This document shows, in pieces, positions 40,607-48,199 of a DNA stretch of 64,000 bases. This stretch comes from DATGZH01 sp035297265 (lineage in GTDB: Bacteria > Actinomycetota > Acidimicrobiia > Acidimicrobiales > RAAP-2). The notes below the pieces were generated by a model. It did no database searches. It had not been told where the DNA came from and saw only the letters and a program-made list of their open reading frames with translations. A program made the position numbers and the translations under genes. Within the stretch, counting starts at the first letter, position 1, and every line of letters starts with the position of its first letter. The stretch lies in NCBI GenBank assembly GCA_035297265.1, contig DATGZH010000051.1:41052-105051 (forward strand), read 5' to 3'.

Positions 40607-40807
40607 TCAGGCCGGGGACCAGCGTCCGAGCAGCCGCGGCCGGCGGGTGTGCCGCTCGGGGGCGACCGTGGCCGAGGCCGAGCTCGGTAGGGGGAGGGCA
40701 GCAACCGCCCGGGCCCGGGCCCGCCGGGCCAGCCGCGCCGTCGCCACGGCACCGTGGATCTCGTCGTGCCGCTGGGTGGCGATGCTCTGCATGAGGTCCG
40801 AGTACAT
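40607..40807 (-). CDS. Small basic protein behind an ECF42-like promoter
   Basis: 66 residues: MYSDLMQSIATQRHDEIHGA followed by an Arg/Ala-rich helix (RLARRARARAVAALP) and a Pro/Arg-rich tail. GGGAGG lies five bases before the ATG. The two-part motif of the YCII promoter recurs 36-65 bases upstream on the same strand as this gene, which is the main evidence that it is real and part of the ECF42 regulon. No family recognised; the amphipathic basic helix could bind nucleic acid or membrane. Confidence 0.6.
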   Translation of the reverse strand: MYSDLMQSIATQRHDEIHGAVATARLARRARARAVAALPLPSSASATVAPERHTRRPRLLGRWSPA

Positions 40808-40842
40808 GACGTCCTCCCTGCTCTGTGTCCGTCTTCTGCCAC

Positions 40843-40872
40843 GACGACGAACGGGAGACGTCGGAAAGGACA
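40843..40872 (-). promoter_or_regulatory. Candidate ECF42-type promoter, second copy
   Basis: On the minus strand TGTCCTT (40872-40866), a 16-base spacer and CGTCGTC (40849-40843) repeat the element at 37400-37429. Spacing is identical and the last nine spacer bases differ only at the first (gtctcccgtt against ccctcccgtt). It lies 35 bases before the ATG of the 66-residue gene. Confidence 0.55.
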
Positions 40873-41022
40873 ATCGGCGTCGGCCGATTCGAGAGCCGCT
40901 CCAGGGGCGCAGCGGTGCCCCGTGGGAGAGCGCAGCCGCCCGGTCGGCTGCGGAGGTCAGCGTCGTGACTAGCAACGTTGTCCTGGGACCCCCGCCGACC
41001 TCCGTGGGCGGCTGGCCGGAGT

Positions 41023-41628
41023 TCAGTTGCTGATCTTCGTGTACTTGAACTCGTTCAGCTCGGGCGCTTCGACCAGGAGGCCCACCACCCGCTCGATCGT
41101 GCGCCGGGCGAGCGCCGCGTCGCCGGCCGGCCGGGTCATCAGCCTCACGAAGACCGCCCGGTCGCCGACGATGAACGTCGGCACGCCGAACACCTCGTGG
41201 TCGGCCACGGCCCGTTCGTGGGCCTCGCGCACCTCGTCGAGCGGCCAGCCCGTGGCGATCTCGTTGAAGACCTCGTCGGCCGGCACCCCCGCGCCCTCGA
41301 GGACGTCGCGTACGACCTTTCGCTCTCGGAGGTCGTCGCCGTCGTCGTGACGGGCGCTGAAGAGTGCCTGGTGCACCTCGAGGAATCGGTCGGGAAACGC
41401 TTTGCGCACGACGACCCCGGCCTCGAGGGCGAGGAGGTCGGGGTGGGCGGTCGGGTTGCCCCAGACAGGCTCGCCGCCCTCAGGGACGTGGCTCTGGCTC
41501 AGCGAGAAGGGTGTGAAGGTGACGTCCCAGTCGGCCCCGTCGAGGAGGCCCACCACGAGGTGCTCGTGGGCGTTGCGGGCGAAGGGACAGCGGTAGTCCC
41601 AGGTGACGGCGAAGGGCGGCAGATCCAC
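41023..41628 (-). CDS. DsbA-family (thioredoxin-fold) protein
   Basis: 201 residues from GTG 41628. WDYRCPFARNAHEHLVVGL gives a thioredoxin-fold active site with a single Cys (CPFA instead of CPWC), followed by the helical insert (ALEAGVVVRKAFPDRFLEVHQALF) and the cis-Pro loop FGVPTFIVGDRAVF. This is the FrnE/2-hydroxychromene-isomerase-like branch of DsbA proteins, acting in the cytoplasm on thiols such as mycothiol conjugates or as isomerases. One catalytic Cys argues against disulphide oxidase activity. A TAGGGT box ends ten bases before the start. Confidence 0.82.
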   Translation of the reverse strand: MDLPPFAVTWDYRCPFARNAHEHLVVGLLDGADWDVTFTPFSLSQSHVPEGGEPVWGNPTAHPDLLALEAGVVVRKAFPDRFLEVHQALFSARHDDGDDLRERKVVRDVLEGAGVPADEVFNEIATGWPLDEVREAHERAVADHEVFGVPTFIVGDRAVFVRLMTRPAGDAALARRTIERVVGLLVEAPELNEFKYTKISN

Positions 41629-41638
41629 GACGTGGCCA

Positions 41639-41644
41639 ACCCTA
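41639..41644 (-). promoter_or_regulatory. TAnnnT box upstream of the DsbA-like gene
   Basis: TAGGGT on the minus strand, ten bases before GTG 41628; no ribosome binding site. Confidence 0.45.
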
Positions 41645-41674
41645 GAGGCGCCCCGGGCATTCCCGCGCCTGCCC

Positions 41675-42274
41675 TCACCACCACCGGGCGGCACGGCGCA
41701 CGGCCAGGCCGAGGACGGTGCCCATGGCTGCCCCGGCGACCACGTCCGAGGCATGGTGGGCCCCGAGCTGTACTCGGCTGGCGGCCACCGCCCCGGCGAA
41801 CGTGACGAGAGCGAGACCCTCGGCCGGCGACTCGGCCAGCGCCACCGCCGTGCAGAACCCGGCCAGGGTGTGCCCGCTCGGGAAGCTGCTCGAGGTGGGC
41901 GGACGCACCGGGACGGCCTCCGGAGAGGCCACCCGCAGGTGGTCCGCCGGGCGGGGCCTTGCGACGAGGCGCTTCAGACCGGCGTTCACCGCGTAACTGG
42001 CCACGCCGCCGAGCGCGAGGGTGCGCAACGCCCACTGCCGCCGTGGTCCGGGGCGGCGGGCCTTCCAGGCGGCCAGCACCGCCCAGACGAAGCCGTAGTC
42101 GGCCAGGTTGGAGAGCACGGCCGCGGTGTTGTCGACGGCCGGCCGACCCCGGAAGCGTCCGCACCAGCCGTCGGCCGCCTCGTCGAGGTGGGCGAGGGCC
42201 GCCCAATGGACCGGGAGCTCAGTGGCGCCGAAGGTTGCCCCGCGCTCACTCGGCGCGACGGCGCGATCGGTCAG
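41675..42274 (-). CDS. PAP2-family phosphatase, probable CTG start
   Basis: 199 residues. The three phosphatase motifs are visible: KRLVARPRP, SSFPSGHT and SRVQLGAHHASDV. Around them lie about five membrane helices. The enzyme dephosphorylates lipid phosphates or undecaprenyl pyrophosphate. The frame has no ATG, GTG or TTG until it has lost its first helix, except a far upstream ATG (42409) that would overlap the previous gene by ~140 bases. CTG 42274 overlaps the previous stop by four bases (CTGA) with GGAGG five bases upstream, and is preferred. Confidence 0.8.
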   Translation of the reverse strand: MTDRAVAPSERGATFGATELPVHWAALAHLDEAADGWCGRFRGRPAVDNTAAVLSNLADYGFVWAVLAAWKARRPGPRRQWALRTLALGGVASYAVNAGLKRLVARPRPADHLRVASPEAVPVRPPTSSSFPSGHTLAGFCTAVALAESPAEGLALVTFAGAVAASRVQLGAHHASDVVAGAAMGTVLGLAVRRAARWW

Positions 42275-43101
42275 GAGGCCTCCGAGACGGCCGGGACCTC
42301 CCCGCCGCCGAAGGCCGGGCAGATCGACTGGAAGTGGCAGTAACGGCAGAGCGGTCCCGGACGGGGCCGGAAGTCCTCGGTGGCACAGGCCCGCTCGATG
42401 GCCCGCCACACCGCGGTGGTGCGCTGTCCCTGCCCCCGCAGCGTCTGCTCGGTCGGCACGGCCACGATCGTCACCGGGTCACGGAGGTGGAGGAGCCGCA
42501 CTTCGACCGGGGTGCGGCCGAGCACCCGTTCGCACAAGAGGGCGTAGAGGTGCACCCCGGCCAGCTTCGAGCGTTCGAAGCGCTCGGTCGGGGCCCGCCC
42601 GGTCTTGTAGTCGATGACCACCAGCTGGCCCTGTTCGTCCACATCGAGCCGGTCGATGATGCCCCGGAGGCGCACGTTGCCGACGAGGGTCTCGAGGCCG
42701 AGCTCGACCCCGACGGGGTTGACCCCGTTCGGGTCCTCGAGCGTGAAGTAGTTGCGCACGAGAACCTCGGCGTCGGCCAGGAAGGCCGTGGCCTCCTCGG
42801 CCGAGAGCTCGAGCATGGCGAACTCGGGGTCGACGGCGAGCTGCTCCCAGGCCCGGCCGAGCTCCTCCAGGGCGGCCGACAGGCTGCGGCGGCCCGGCTC
42901 GTAGTGCCAGAAGAGGCCCTCCAAGGTGGCGTGGACCAGCGTGCCCTTGACGGCGTGGGGCGAGGGCGGCTCCGGGCGCCGCTCGATCACCGAGAACCGG
43001 AAGGCCAGGGGGCAGTCGGTGAACGAGGTCACCTTGGACGGCGACAGCGAGCGGGGGATCGGCAACGGCACGGCGTCCAGGTTACGACCGGGGTGTGCCA
43101 T
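42271..43101 (-). CDS. RecB-like PD-(D/E)XK exonuclease with Fe-S cysteines
   Basis: 276 residues. Core motifs GTLVHATLEG, GIIDRLDVDEQGQLVVIDYKTG (Asp, then DYK) and YALLCERV follow the PD-(D/E)XK pattern of RecB/AddB/Cas4 nucleases. One Cys at residue 30 (TDCPLAF) and three near the end (C252, C255, C261 in LCRYCHFQSICPAF) form the four-Cys iron-sulphur staple. Family members resect DNA ends or act with helicases. This is a stand-alone copy without helicase or CRISPR genes nearby. Confidence 0.9.
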   Translation of the reverse strand: MAHPGRNLDAVPLPIPRSLSPSKVTSFTDCPLAFRFSVIERRPEPPSPHAVKGTLVHATLEGLFWHYEPGRRSLSAALEELGRAWEQLAVDPEFAMLELSAEEATAFLADAEVLVRNYFTLEDPNGVNPVGVELGLETLVGNVRLRGIIDRLDVDEQGQLVVIDYKTGRAPTERFERSKLAGVHLYALLCERVLGRTPVEVRLLHLRDPVTIVAVPTEQTLRGQGQRTTAVWRAIERACATEDFRPRPGPLCRYCHFQSICPAFGGGEVPAVSEAS

Positions 43102-43175
43102 CCCTGCGGATACTGAGTCCAGCCTGAGCCGGTTTGCCGCCGCCGCCCCCGTCGGGGCGGCTAGACAGTCCCCCG

Positions 43176-43784
43176 GTGGAGCACTTCCTCCTGAGCATCG
43201 GCTACCCGGCGATCTTCTTCCTGGCGCTGGTCGAGGCCATCTGCATCCCGTTCCCGTCGGAGGTGACGTTCGGGTACACGGGCTACCTGGCCTCGCAGGG
43301 GAAGCTCAGTCTGGTGGCCATCATCGTGGTCGGGGTGCTGGGCGAGTTCATCGGCTCGATGATCGCCTACGCCATCGGACGCTCGGGTGGCCGGGCGATC
43401 ATCGACCGCTACGGCAAGTACGTGCTCCTGTCGCACCGCGACCTCGACAAGACCGACGCCTTCATGGCCAAGTACGGCGACCCGGCCGTCCTGATCGGCC
43501 GCATGGTGCCCCTGCTCCGGGCGTTCATCTCGCTGGCCGCGGGCATCGGCGAGATGAAGGTGTGGCGCTTCGCCCTCTTCTCGTTCATCGGCACGGCCAT
43601 CTACTGCTCGGCCATGGCCATCGTCGGCTACAACCTCGGCGGCGAGTGGCACAAGATCGTGAAGGGCTTCACCGCCGCCTCGATCATCGTCCTCGTGCTG
43701 GCCATCGTGGCCGTGGTGGTCGTCATCTGGCACCGCTGGCGGAGCATGCACGCCCACGGCGCGGCCGCCGACCAGGAGACGTGA
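43176..43784 (+). CDS. DedA/VTT-domain membrane protein
   Basis: 202 residues from GTG 43176. FFLALVEAICIPFPSEVTFGYTGYLA, GEFIGSMIAYAIGRSGGRAI and GRMVPLLRAFISLAAGI (the R and P of the DedA signature) mark a DedA/SNARE-associated (VTT) protein with four or five helices. These proteins flip undecaprenyl phosphate or phospholipids. The stop overlaps the next gene by four bases. Confidence 0.93.
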   Translation: MEHFLLSIGYPAIFFLALVEAICIPFPSEVTFGYTGYLASQGKLSLVAIIVVGVLGEFIGSMIAYAIGRSGGRAIIDRYGKYVLLSHRDLDKTDAFMAKYGDPAVLIGRMVPLLRAFISLAAGIGEMKVWRFALFSFIGTAIYCSAMAIVGYNLGGEWHKIVKGFTAASIIVLVLAIVAVVVVIWHRWRSMHAHGAAADQET

Positions 43785-44068
43785 GCGAAAAGGCCGCCGG
43801 GCGGCTCGTGCGATCGTCCAGCTGGGCGGGGCTCAGCCCGGGCGACCCGGTGGACGTGGCGGGCACCCGTCTGCGGAGCGCCCACTTCGAGTTCGTGGCC
43901 CACGTGCGCCACGCGGCGAGCGGCGAGGAGTGGATCGAGGTGGTCGGAGGGCGCCCGGGCGACCGCAAGCTCCGCTCGTTCCGACCCGAGCAGGTCTTCC
44001 CGCCGAAGCAGAAGGGCCGGGCCCAGCCGGCCTCGTTAGCCGAAGCGCCGAGGCTCCCGCTCACGTGA
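43781..44068 (+). CDS. Small conserved hypothetical protein
   Basis: 95 residues; GTG 43781 overlaps the DedA stop (GTGA), so the two are coupled. SSWAGLSPGDPVDVAGTRLR followed by HFEFVAHVRHAASGEEWIEVVGGRPG looks like a small beta-barrel, with a Lys/Pro-rich tail. I recall similar short actinobacterial proteins of unknown role. No membrane segment. Confidence 0.65.
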   Translation: MSEKAAGRLVRSSSWAGLSPGDPVDVAGTRLRSAHFEFVAHVRHAASGEEWIEVVGGRPGDRKLRSFRPEQVFPPKQKGRAQPASLAEAPRLPLT

Positions 44069-44077
44069 GCGGGCCGC

Positions 44078-45226
44078 TTACTCCGTGCTGAAGCCATCCA
44101 TGCGGGACAGCACCCGGAGCATCACCTCGTCGGCCCCGGCCCCGATCGAGTCGAGGCGGGTGTCGCGGTAGAAGCGGCTGGTCCAGTGCTCGGCCATGTA
44201 GCCGATGCCCCCGTGGAACTGGAGGCACGTGTCGGCCACCTCGCGCTGGAGCCGGGAGCCGATGAGCTTGCCGATCGTGGCGAAGCGGGTGGCGTCCTCG
44301 CCCCGGTGGACGGCCTCGGCCGCGGCGTAGGCGTAGTGCCGCAGCATGTCGTGGCGGGCCGACAGCTCGGCCAGCGTGTACTGGAGGTGCTGGTTGGCGA
44401 GGAGGGGCTGGCCGAACGCCTGCCGCTCGGCCAGGTAGTCACGGGTCCGGCGCAGGGCCTGGTCGATCGAGCCGATCTGCTTGTAGACCGTGATGAGCCG
44501 CTCCGCCTGGAACTGCACCATCTGCTGCTGGAAGCCCCGACCGATCTCGCCGATCGTGTTGGCCACCGGCACCCGGACGTCGACGAACGAGAGCTCGGCC
44601 GTGTCGCTCGACCACATGCCCAGCTTCTCGAGCTTGCGTGACACCGTGACCCCGGGTGTTGACGTCGGCACCACGATGAGCGACATGCCGTGGTGGCCGC
44701 CCTCGGGCGACGTACGGGCCAGGAGGCACAGCCAGTCGGCCTGGGTGCCGTTCGTGATGTAGAGCTTGGCCCCGTTGATGAGCCACTCGTCGCCGTCGCG
44801 CTCGGCCCGGGTGCGGATGCCGGCCACGTCGCTCCCGGCGTCGGGCTCGGTGACGGCGACCGAGGCGACGGCCTCGCCCCGGATGGCGGGGGCGAGGAAG
44901 CGGCGCTTCAGGTCGTCGGAGCCGTAACGGGCGAGGGCCGGGGTGGCCATCGACATCTGCACGGCGATCGCCATGGGCACCCCGCCGCAGTCGATGCGCC
45001 CGAGCTCCTCGCCCGCCACCACGGTGAACCCGTGGTCGGCGGCCATGCCGCCGTAGGCCTCCTCGTACTCCAAGCCGAGCAGGCCCACCTGGCCGAGCTT
45101 CGGGAAGAGCTCGTGGGCGGGGAAGGTGCGGTCCTCCTCCCACTCGTCGACGTAGGGCTGGATCTCCTTGTCGAAGAGGTTGCGCAGGGTGGAGCGGAAG
45201 AGCCGATGTTCCTCGGTCTCTCTCAC
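44078..45226 (-). CDS. Acyl-CoA dehydrogenase
   Basis: 382 residues, standard length. ELFPKLGQVGLLGLEYEEAYGG, VAVTEPDAGSDVAGIRTRAERDGDEW (FAD and acyl signature) and LQFHGGIGYMAEHWTSRFYRD (C-terminal signature region with adjacent catalytic Glu) are clear. The enzyme oxidises an acyl-CoA in beta-oxidation or amino acid degradation; chain length cannot be told. GTG 45226 follows a TACCGT box by six bases. It diverges from an enoyl-CoA hydratase 103 bases away, a natural pair in the same pathway. Confidence 0.94.
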   Translation of the reverse strand: MRETEEHRLFRSTLRNLFDKEIQPYVDEWEEDRTFPAHELFPKLGQVGLLGLEYEEAYGGMAADHGFTVVAGEELGRIDCGGVPMAIAVQMSMATPALARYGSDDLKRRFLAPAIRGEAVASVAVTEPDAGSDVAGIRTRAERDGDEWLINGAKLYITNGTQADWLCLLARTSPEGGHHGMSLIVVPTSTPGVTVSRKLEKLGMWSSDTAELSFVDVRVPVANTIGEIGRGFQQQMVQFQAERLITVYKQIGSIDQALRRTRDYLAERQAFGQPLLANQHLQYTLAELSARHDMLRHYAYAAAEAVHRGEDATRFATIGKLIGSRLQREVADTCLQFHGGIGYMAEHWTSRFYRDTRLDSIGAGADEVMLRVLSRMDGFSTE

Positions 45227-45232
45227 GACGGC

Positions 45233-45238
45233 ACGGTA
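45233..45238 (-). promoter_or_regulatory. TAnnnT box, leaderless start of the acyl-CoA dehydrogenase
   Basis: TACCGT on the minus strand ends six bases before GTG 45226; no ribosome binding site. Confidence 0.5.
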
Positions 45239-45293
45239 CCACGGGGTCCCCGACGCCCCTCCTGGCCGGCCGGGGTCGTCGCCGTCGCCCCCG

Positions 45294-45299
45294 TACACT
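45294..45299 (+). promoter_or_regulatory. -10-like box of the enoyl-CoA hydratase
   Basis: TACACT lies 29 bases before GTG 45329, giving a short leader; it shares the 100-base gap with the divergent acyl-CoA dehydrogenase promoter. Confidence 0.4.
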
Positions 45300-45328
45300 T
45301 TCCTCGCTGTGCAGAACCGGCTGACCCA

Positions 45329-46129
45329 GTGAACGATCAGGCGGCACCAGGGGACGGCGCACCGTACGTGCGCGTCGGGCGCCGGGGGTCGCTCGCCGTC
45401 GTCACCCTCGACTCGCCGCACAACCGCAACGCCCTCTCGGCGCGGCTCGTGGCCGAGCTGCACTCGGCGGTCGAGTCGGCGGCGGCCGACGGTTCGGTGC
45501 GGATGATCGTCCTCACCGGCGACGGGCCGGCCTTCTGTTCCGGGGCCGACCTGGCCGAGCGGCTGCACCCGCAGACCGTGCCAGCCCGGGGTCCCGAGCT
45601 GGCCGACGTGCTCACCGCCATCGCCACGGCGCCCCAGCCGGTGGTGGCCCGGGTGAACGGGCCGGCCCGGGCCGGGGGACTCGGGCTCGTGGCCGCCTGC
45701 GATCTGGCGGTGGCCGAGCGGGGGACCACCTTTGCCTTCGCCGAGGTGAAGGTGGGCGTGGCCCCGGCCCTCATCGCCGTGCCCGCCCGCCTCGTCATGG
45801 AGCGTCGGGCCCTGGCCCGCTACACGCTGACCGGTGAGACGTTCGACGCCGAGGCCGCCGCGGCGAGCGGGCTCCTCACCGAAGCGGTGGCGGAGGGGGA
45901 GCTCGACGAGTGGGTCGAGGCCCGGCTGGCGAGCGTGGTCGCCGCGGCGCCCGGGGCCGTCGCCGTCACCAAGCGGCTCCTCGCCGAGCTGGCTCCGCTC
46001 GGTTGGGACGAGGCCCTCGCCCTCGCCGGGGCGCGGTCGGCGCAGCGGTTCACCTCGCCCGAAGCGGCCGAGGGCATGGCCGCCTTCCTGGCCAAGCGGC
46101 CACCCTCCTGGGTCGAGCCGCCGGCCTGA
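45329..46129 (+). CDS. Enoyl-CoA hydratase/isomerase family protein
   Basis: 266 residues, typical crotonase length. SLAVVTLDSPHNRNALS, MIVLTGDGPAFCSGADL (oxyanion hole) and RVNGPARAGGLGLVAACDLAVAE (second oxyanion strand) are present. In FAFAEVKVGVAPALIAV one Glu remains where the family has catalytic acids. It hydrates enoyl-CoA in beta-oxidation, matching the divergent acyl-CoA dehydrogenase, although isomerase or dehalogenase functions occur in this superfamily. Confidence 0.9.
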   Translation: MNDQAAPGDGAPYVRVGRRGSLAVVTLDSPHNRNALSARLVAELHSAVESAAADGSVRMIVLTGDGPAFCSGADLAERLHPQTVPARGPELADVLTAIATAPQPVVARVNGPARAGGLGLVAACDLAVAERGTTFAFAEVKVGVAPALIAVPARLVMERRALARYTLTGETFDAEAAAASGLLTEAVAEGELDEWVEARLASVVAAAPGAVAVTKRLLAELAPLGWDEALALAGARSAQRFTSPEAAEGMAAFLAKRPPSWVEPPA

Positions 46130-46280
46130 CCTGGGTGTCCGGATCCGGCGACGGCTGAGGAATCCCACACGTCAGAGGACATCGAGGTGACAGGGGAGTA
46201 GCTTCGGAGCGGGAGCAGGGACCGAACGGCGGACCGCTGCTCCCCTCAACCGAGGACGAACGTCAAGGGGGGGTTTCCTG

Positions 46281-48137
46281 ATGACGACGACCGAGAGCGC
46301 GCCGCCGGCTGCCGCGCCGCCGCCACCCTCCTCGAAACGGGGCCCGGTCTTCCGGTTCCTCTTCCACCACGAGATCGACGAGTACCCCCGCCCGGCGGGG
46401 CGGACGGGCTACCTGGCCCTCGCCATCGTGGCCACGATCGTCCTCTACTACACGTACTACACGCAGACCGGGGTGACGCCGAACATCCTGGCCTATTACC
46501 ACATGTCCTTCGCCTTCTACGTGGGCATCGTGATCGTCTCCAACCTGATCGGCGCCTTCGCCTCCCTGCCGGCCAGCCAGACCGACCGCCTCGGCCGCAC
46601 CAACGTCGTCATATACGGCCTGCTCCTCGTGGGCCTCCTCGTGGCCGTCGGCGTGCCCAACGCCCACACCGAGTGGTCCTTCGCCGTCGTCATCTGCCTC
46701 CTCGGGCTCGTCGAGGGGGCCATCCTCGTCGCCACCCCGGCCCTCGTGCGCGACTTCAGCCCCCAGCTCGGTCGGGCCTCGGCCATGGGCTTCTGGACGG
46801 TCGGGCCGGTGGCCGGCAGCCTCCTCACGAGCATCGTTGCCCACAACACGCTCGACCACTTCGGGGACTGGCAGAGCCAGTTCATCATCTCGGGCATCTC
46901 GGCCCTCGTGGTCTTCGTCGTGGCCCTCTTCTTCATGCGTGACCTCTCGCCACGCATCCGGGACCAGCTGATGGTGACGGCTCGGGACCAGACGCTCGTC
47001 GAGGCGAGGGCCATGGGCATCTCGGACGACGAGCTCCGGGCGGCCACCGCCAGCCCGTGGCGCCAGATCCTCAAGTGGGACCTCATCGGCTCGGCCTTCG
47101 GGATCTCGGTGTTCCTGCTCGTCTACTACGTGGCCGCCAGCTTCTTCACCATCTACTACGTGGTCACGTTCCTCAACCCCAACGGGACCGGATTCACGAC
47201 ACCGCAGGCTAACGGGCTCAACGAGTGGTTCTGGACGGCCGACATCATCGCCCTCATCGTCGTCGGGATCCTCTCGGACAAGCTGCGGGTCCGCAAGCCC
47301 TTCATGCTCTTCGGCGCGCTGCTGTCGATCGTGATGCTGCTGCTCTTCGGCAGCCGGGCCACCCACCCGCACACCGGCTACTACACGCTCGCTTTCCTCG
47401 GTGTGGGCCTGGCCATCACCCTCTCGTGCGCCTTCGCCCCGTGGATGGCCGGCTACACCGAGACGATCGAGGCCAAGAACCCGGCCCTCGTGGCCACGGG
47501 CCTCGCCCTCTGGGGCTGGATCATCCGGATGGTCGTCGGCGTCTCGTTCATCTTCCTGCCGATCGTCATCAACACGGTGAACCCGGTGGTCGACAACTCG
47601 CCGGTGGCCACCGCCCAGATCTGTCCGTCGAAGGGCCCCGGTGGCACCACCGCCGAGACGTTCGCCGCCGAGCAACCCAAGTCGGTGGCCTTCGCCAAGG
47701 CCCACACCCCCCTCCTGGAGAAGATCCAGGCCAACTCGGCGGTCGTGAACGCGGTGGCGGCCAACCCGTCGGGAGCCAACATCGCCGCGGCGAGCAAGGC
47801 CCTCGGGCCCGTCTACTTCGCCCAGCTCGTGAAGTACGAGAGCCAGCTGAAGACGCTGGTGCAGCCGTACCAGTGCGAGCTCAATTACCTCTCGGCCAAC
47901 CAGGCCGCCCTGACCAAGCTGCAGGACGCCCAGGCCAAGTCGCCGCAGCAATGGCAACGGTGGTTCTGGGTGGACCTGGTCGGCATGGTCGTGTTCATCC
48001 CGCTGATCTGGCTGACGAAGGGCCGCTGGAGCCCGAGGAAGGCCAAGCAGGACGAGCAGGAGCACGACCGCCTGGTGGCTGAGGAGCTGTCGCACCTCCA
48101 GCACGAGAGCGCCGGCGCGGGCGCCTCGTCGCCCTGA
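46281..48137 (+). CDS. MFS transporter with a large extracytoplasmic insertion
   Basis: 618 residues, about 200 more than a common MFS protein. Helices begin near residue 45 (LALAIVATIVLYYTYY); ASQTDRLGRTNVVIYGLL is the A-motif loop between helices 2 and 3. Between a late helix (MVVGVSFIFLPIVINTV, about residue 430) and the final one (WVDLVGMVVFIPLIWL, about residue 570) lies a polar, Ala/Lys-rich insertion of about 120 residues with a Cys pair (QICPSKG, YQCELNY), presumably outside the cell. GGGGGG lies upstream of ATG 46281. Substrate unknown. Confidence 0.85.
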   Translation: MTTTESAPPAAAPPPPSSKRGPVFRFLFHHEIDEYPRPAGRTGYLALAIVATIVLYYTYYTQTGVTPNILAYYHMSFAFYVGIVIVSNLIGAFASLPASQTDRLGRTNVVIYGLLLVGLLVAVGVPNAHTEWSFAVVICLLGLVEGAILVATPALVRDFSPQLGRASAMGFWTVGPVAGSLLTSIVAHNTLDHFGDWQSQFIISGISALVVFVVALFFMRDLSPRIRDQLMVTARDQTLVEARAMGISDDELRAATASPWRQILKWDLIGSAFGISVFLLVYYVAASFFTIYYVVTFLNPNGTGFTTPQANGLNEWFWTADIIALIVVGILSDKLRVRKPFMLFGALLSIVMLLLFGSRATHPHTGYYTLAFLGVGLAITLSCAFAPWMAGYTETIEAKNPALVATGLALWGWIIRMVVGVSFIFLPIVINTVNPVVDNSPVATAQICPSKGPGGTTAETFAAEQPKSVAFAKAHTPLLEKIQANSAVVNAVAANPSGANIAAASKALGPVYFAQLVKYESQLKTLVQPYQCELNYLSANQAALTKLQDAQAKSPQQWQRWFWVDLVGMVVFIPLIWLTKGRWSPRKAKQDEQEHDRLVAEELSHLQHESAGAGASSP

Positions 48138-48199
48138 GCCGGCCCGGCCGGCGGTCAACCGGGCGGCGGCCCTCCCCGTTCGGGCGGTAGAACGTCTCT

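Noticed and set aside
46139..46148. CCGGATCCGG palindrome upstream of the MFS gene
   Set aside because: Only ten bases in GC-rich sequence, over 130 bases from the start; chance is likely.
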